A stretch of DNA of 26,094 nucleotides from JBCCMB01 sp039026555. GTDB taxonomy: Bacteria; Pseudomonadota; Alphaproteobacteria; Caulobacterales; Hyphomonadaceae. Below the pieces are notes generated by a model. The model saw only the letters and a list, made by a program, of their open reading frames with translations. It had not been told where the DNA came from and did not search any database. Numbering within the stretch: the first letter of the stretch is position 1; each line of letters starts with the position of its first letter. The stretch covers positions 1 to 26,094 of the forward strand of contig JBCCMB010000026.1 of NCBI GenBank assembly GCA_039026555.1. Direction: 5' to 3'. This document shows positions 23,527-26,094 of this stretch, piece by piece. The translations under genes and the position numbers were made by a program.

Positions 23527-24294
23527 ATGGGATTGCTCAACAATCACGGCGTGTTCGAACGCCACTCGCTGGTCCTCACCATCGGCATCCTCGTCGTCGT
23601 CTCCATCGGCGGGATCGTTCAGATGGCGCCCCTTTTCTATATGGAAAACACCATTGAAAAGGTGACCGGCATGCGGCCCTACACGCCGCTCGAACTGGCG
23701 GGCCGCGACATCTATATCCGCGAAGGTTGCTATGTCTGCCATAGCCAGATGGTCCGTCCTTTGCGCGATGAGGTGGAGCGCTATGGCCACTATTCGTTGG
23801 CGGCTGAAAGCATGTACGACCACCCCTTCCAATGGGGATCGAAGCGCACGGGACCAGATCTGGCGCGCGTTGGCGGCAAATACTCCGACGCATGGCAAGT
23901 AGAGCATTTACGCGATCCCCGCGCTTTGGTGCCCGAAAGCATTATGCCGCCCTACGCCTTTTTGGACGATAATCTGCTGCGTTTTCACGACATTGAAGAT
24001 CGCTTAAAGGCCGAGCGCGCGGTCGGCGCACCGTATACGGACGATATGATCGAAAACGCCGAAGCCCACTTAATCGCACAAGCCGATCCCGATGCGGATT
24101 ATGAGGATCAGGATACGCTTGTCGCGATGTACACCGAGGCTTCAGGTCGCGAAGGCACGGTGCAGTTCCGAGATTTCGACGGCGACCCCAGCGTCATCAC
24201 CGAGATGGACGCCATTGTCGCCTATCTTCAAATGACCGGCTCGCTGGTCGATTTTTCGACCTATGAAGCCGACGATCTTTCGAACCGTCGATAG
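23527..24294 (+). CDS. ccoO: cbb3-type cytochrome oxidase mono-heme subunit II
   Basis: 255 aa. An N-terminal membrane anchor (~15-35) is followed by a periplasmic c-type cytochrome with heme motif CYVCH (Cys68, Cys71, His72) and the axial Met in IMPPYAF. Passes electrons to CcoN. AAGGAG about 8 nt upstream is a strong ribosome site. It follows ccoN by 11 bp. Confidence 0.97.
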   Translation: MGLLNNHGVFERHSLVLTIGILVVVSIGGIVQMAPLFYMENTIEKVTGMRPYTPLELAGRDIYIREGCYVCHSQMVRPLRDEVERYGHYSLAAESMYDHPFQWGSKRTGPDLARVGGKYSDAWQVEHLRDPRALVPESIMPPYAFLDDNLLRFHDIEDRLKAERAVGAPYTDDMIENAEAHLIAQADPDADYEDQDTLVAMYTEASGREGTVQFRDFDGDPSVITEMDAIVAYLQMTGSLVDFSTYEADDLSNRR

Positions 24295-24306
24295 GAGAGC
24301 CAAACG

Positions 24307-24471
24307 ATGTACGAAACGCTCGCAAGCTTCGCGCAAACCGGCGGCCTGATCTATTTCGTGCTGATGTTCGCCGCCGTTCTGACCTACGCGCTTTGGCCGC
24401 GCAATCAGCAAAAATTCGACGCAGCCGCCCAATTGCCTCTCAAAGACGAGGAGCCGGGCGATGAGCGATAA
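24307..24471 (+). CDS. ccoQ: cbb3-type oxidase small subunit CcoQ
   Basis: 54 aa, ATG 24307 to TAA 24471. One membrane helix (~14-30; LIYFVLMFAAVLTYALWP) followed by a polar, charged tail, with the typical position between ccoO and ccoP. AGGAGAG lies about 7 nt upstream. Its last 11 nt overlap the start of ccoP, so translation is coupled. CcoQ stabilises the assembled oxidase. Easily missed because of its size. Confidence 0.93.
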   Translation: MYETLASFAQTGGLIYFVLMFAAVLTYALWPRNQQKFDAAAQLPLKDEEPGDER

Positions 24472-25339
24472 GCAAATCGAAATCGACGATCACTCCGGTA
24501 TTGAGACTACCGGCCATGAATGGGACGGCATCAAGGAACTCAATAATCCGCTTCCGCGCTGGTGGTTGATTGTTTGGTACGCCACCATCGCCTTGTCGAT
24601 CGTCTACATGGTGCTGATGCCGGCCATTCCGGCTTTGCCCGGCTTAGGCACCAACACGCGTGGGACGCTGGGCGCATCAGACCGCGTCGACGTCGCCGAA
24701 GCCATAGCCGAGCTAAAATCCGAACGCTCCGCGAATGGCGCGCGCTTGTTGAACGCGACATTGGAAGAAATAGAGACCGACCGCGATTTGCAGCAATTCG
24801 CCCTGGCGATGGGCGAAAGTCTGTTCGGGGATAACTGCGCCACCTGCCATGGCGCTGGCGGGCGCGGCGCGAAAGGCTATCCGATCCTGGCCGACGATGT
24901 CTGGCTGTGGGACGGCACGTTGGAAGGCATTGAATACACCATCCGCCACGGCATTCGCCACGAGCCGGACGAGCTGACGCGCTTTTCCGCAATGCCAAGC
25001 TTTGGCGGCTTTCTCACCAATGCGCAGATCGACGACATGGTGGAGTATGTCCTGCACTTCTCCGGCCAATCCGACGACATGGAGGCGATCGCCCGAAGCG
25101 CGCCAATATGGGAGAGCCAGTGCCAAAGCTGTCACGGTGTTGCCGGAACCGGCGACCGCACGCAAGGCGCACCCGATCTGACGGACGCGACCTGGCAATT
25201 CGGTGGAACGCGCAACGACATTTACGAGACCATTTACTTCGCAAGAAACATGCACATGCCGGCTTGGAGCGACCGGGTGGACGAAGCAGGTATCCGAGCC
25301 CTGTCCGTCTATGTCCATGCTCTTGGCGGCGGCGAGTAG
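24461..25339 (+). CDS. ccoP: cbb3-type cytochrome oxidase di-heme subunit III
   Basis: 292 aa. N-terminal HEWDGIKELNNPLPRWW segment, a membrane helix (~35-58), then two c-type heme domains: CATCH (Cys126, Cys129, His130) and CQSCH (Cys221, Cys224, His225). It takes electrons from soluble cytochromes and hands them to CcoO. Starts inside ccoQ (11-nt overlap) and ends 12 bp before ccoG. Confidence 0.97.
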   Translation: MSDKQIEIDDHSGIETTGHEWDGIKELNNPLPRWWLIVWYATIALSIVYMVLMPAIPALPGLGTNTRGTLGASDRVDVAEAIAELKSERSANGARLLNATLEEIETDRDLQQFALAMGESLFGDNCATCHGAGGRGAKGYPILADDVWLWDGTLEGIEYTIRHGIRHEPDELTRFSAMPSFGGFLTNAQIDDMVEYVLHFSGQSDDMEAIARSAPIWESQCQSCHGVAGTGDRTQGAPDLTDATWQFGGTRNDIYETIYFARNMHMPAWSDRVDEAGIRALSVYVHALGGGE

Positions 25340-25351
25340 AGAGGTGCGATC

Positions 25352-26094
25352 ATGTCGTCGACCTCCCAAACGGCGAGACCGCCTCTAAGCCCGCTACCGC
25401 CGCCGCCTCAAGATCTCTATGCCAAGCGCAAACAAATCTATCCCAAGCTTGCGCATGGCTGGTTTCGATCTCTGAAATGGGCCGTTATGGCCGTCACGCT
25501 GGGCGTCTACTATCTGGTGCCGTGGATTCGTTGGCCACGTGGAGAGAAAGCGCCGGACCAAGCTGTATTGGCGGATTTCGCCGGCGAGAAATTCTACTTT
25601 TTCGATATCGAAATTTGGCCGCAAGAGATACACTATCTGGCCGGCTTGATGATCCTCGCTGCACTTGGGTTATTTCTCGTCACGTCCGTCTTTGGTCGGG
25701 TCTGGTGCGGTTATACCTGCCCGCAAACCGTTTGGACGGATTTATTCATCTGGGTAGAACGTGCATTTGAAGGCGACCGAGCTGCGCGCATGCGGCTCGA
25801 CCGAGCGCCGCTTTCCACGAACAAAATCGCGCGAAAAGTCTGCAAGCACATTGTGTGGCTTGTGATCGCTTTTTTCACCGGCGGCGCTTTCATCTTCTAT
25901 TTCCACGATGCGCCGACCTTGGCCGAGGGTTTTCCGAAAGGCGAAGCTCCGCTGACCGCGTATTTCTTCGGCGCGATTTTGACCTTCACCACCTACACGC
26001 TGGCTGGCGTTATGCGCGAGCAGGTCTGCACATATATGTGTCCCTGGCCGCGTATTCAGGGTGCGCTGACGGACGAGCACGCGCTGAACGTCAC
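25352..26094 (+). CDS. ccoG: Cytochrome oxidase accessory protein CcoG, 5' part (cut by window end)
   Basis: The frame is open from ATG 25352 to the last base, about 247 codons, so the gene is truncated by the window only. Pro-rich N-terminus, then several membrane helices, and the two cysteine blocks RVWCGYTCPQTVW and QVCTYMCPWPRIQ typical of CcoG/RdxA/FixG. The 4Fe-4S ferredoxin part would follow downstream. CcoG is involved in copper handling for cbb3 assembly. A GAGAGGTG ribosome site lies before the start. The ccoIS genes usually follow but are outside the window. Confidence 0.95.
   Translation, partial: MSSTSQTARPPLSPLPPPPQDLYAKRKQIYPKLAHGWFRSLKWAVMAVTLGVYYLVPWIRWPRGEKAPDQAVLADFAGEKFYFFDIEIWPQEIHYLAGLMILAALGLFLVTSVFGRVWCGYTCPQTVWTDLFIWVERAFEGDRAARMRLDRAPLSTNKIARKVCKHIVWLVIAFFTGGAFIFYFHDAPTLAEGFPKGEAPLTAYFFGAILTFTTYTLAGVMREQVCTYMCPWPRIQGALTDEHALNV

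Overview
The window looks like the chromosome of a free-living Alphaproteobacterium. The genes are GC-rich and closely packed with many ATGA-type overlaps, and they include an oxygen-sensing FixL/FixJ pair beside a ccoNOQP(G) cbb3 oxidase and an alphaproteobacterial-style urease operon. I would not name a genus. I saw no rRNA, tRNA, CRISPR array or insertion sequence.

Layout. 3-239: 3' end of a dTDP-4-dehydrorhamnose reductase (rmlD-like) gene running in from the left. 304-5444: complete urease operon ureD-A-(small membrane protein)-B-C-E-F-G. 5446-6195: exported protein of unknown function that seems to start at a CTG codon with a strong ribosome binding site and carries a 24-bp perfect palindrome. 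6304-7794: arginase/agmatinase-family hydrolase with a signal peptide. 8097-12387: a large fusion of an NCS1-type permease, an eight-cysteine module, a histidine kinase and a receiver, followed by an overlapping LuxR-type response regulator. 12395-17092 (minus strand): urea ABC transporter urtABCDE. 17254-19027: membrane-anchored PpiC-type isomerase and a HupE/UreJ-family permease. 19048-21653 (minus): receiver-only regulator, fixJ, fixL and a small membrane protein. 21842-26094: ccoN-O-Q-P and the 5' part of ccoG, cut by the window edge.

How the parts may work together. Urt imports urea, urease splits it to ammonia and CO2, and the HupE/UreJ protein may bring in nickel for urease. The exported ureohydrolase could make urea outside the cytoplasm from a guanidino compound, which Urt would then capture. 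The permease-kinase fusion and its LuxR partner lie between the urea-producing and urea-importing genes, so they are the best candidates for a dedicated sensor of urea or a related nitrogen compound. The right-hand part is a separate module for low-oxygen respiration: FixL senses O2, FixJ responds, and the cbb3 oxidase is the expected kind of target. No FixK/FNR-type gene and no clear FNR-type box is visible here.

The most notable items are the transporter-kinase-receiver fusion with its cysteine module, the exported ureohydrolase, the CTG-started gene with the palindrome, the small membrane protein inserted between ureA and ureB, and the repeated motifs in the urtA and kinase upstream regions.
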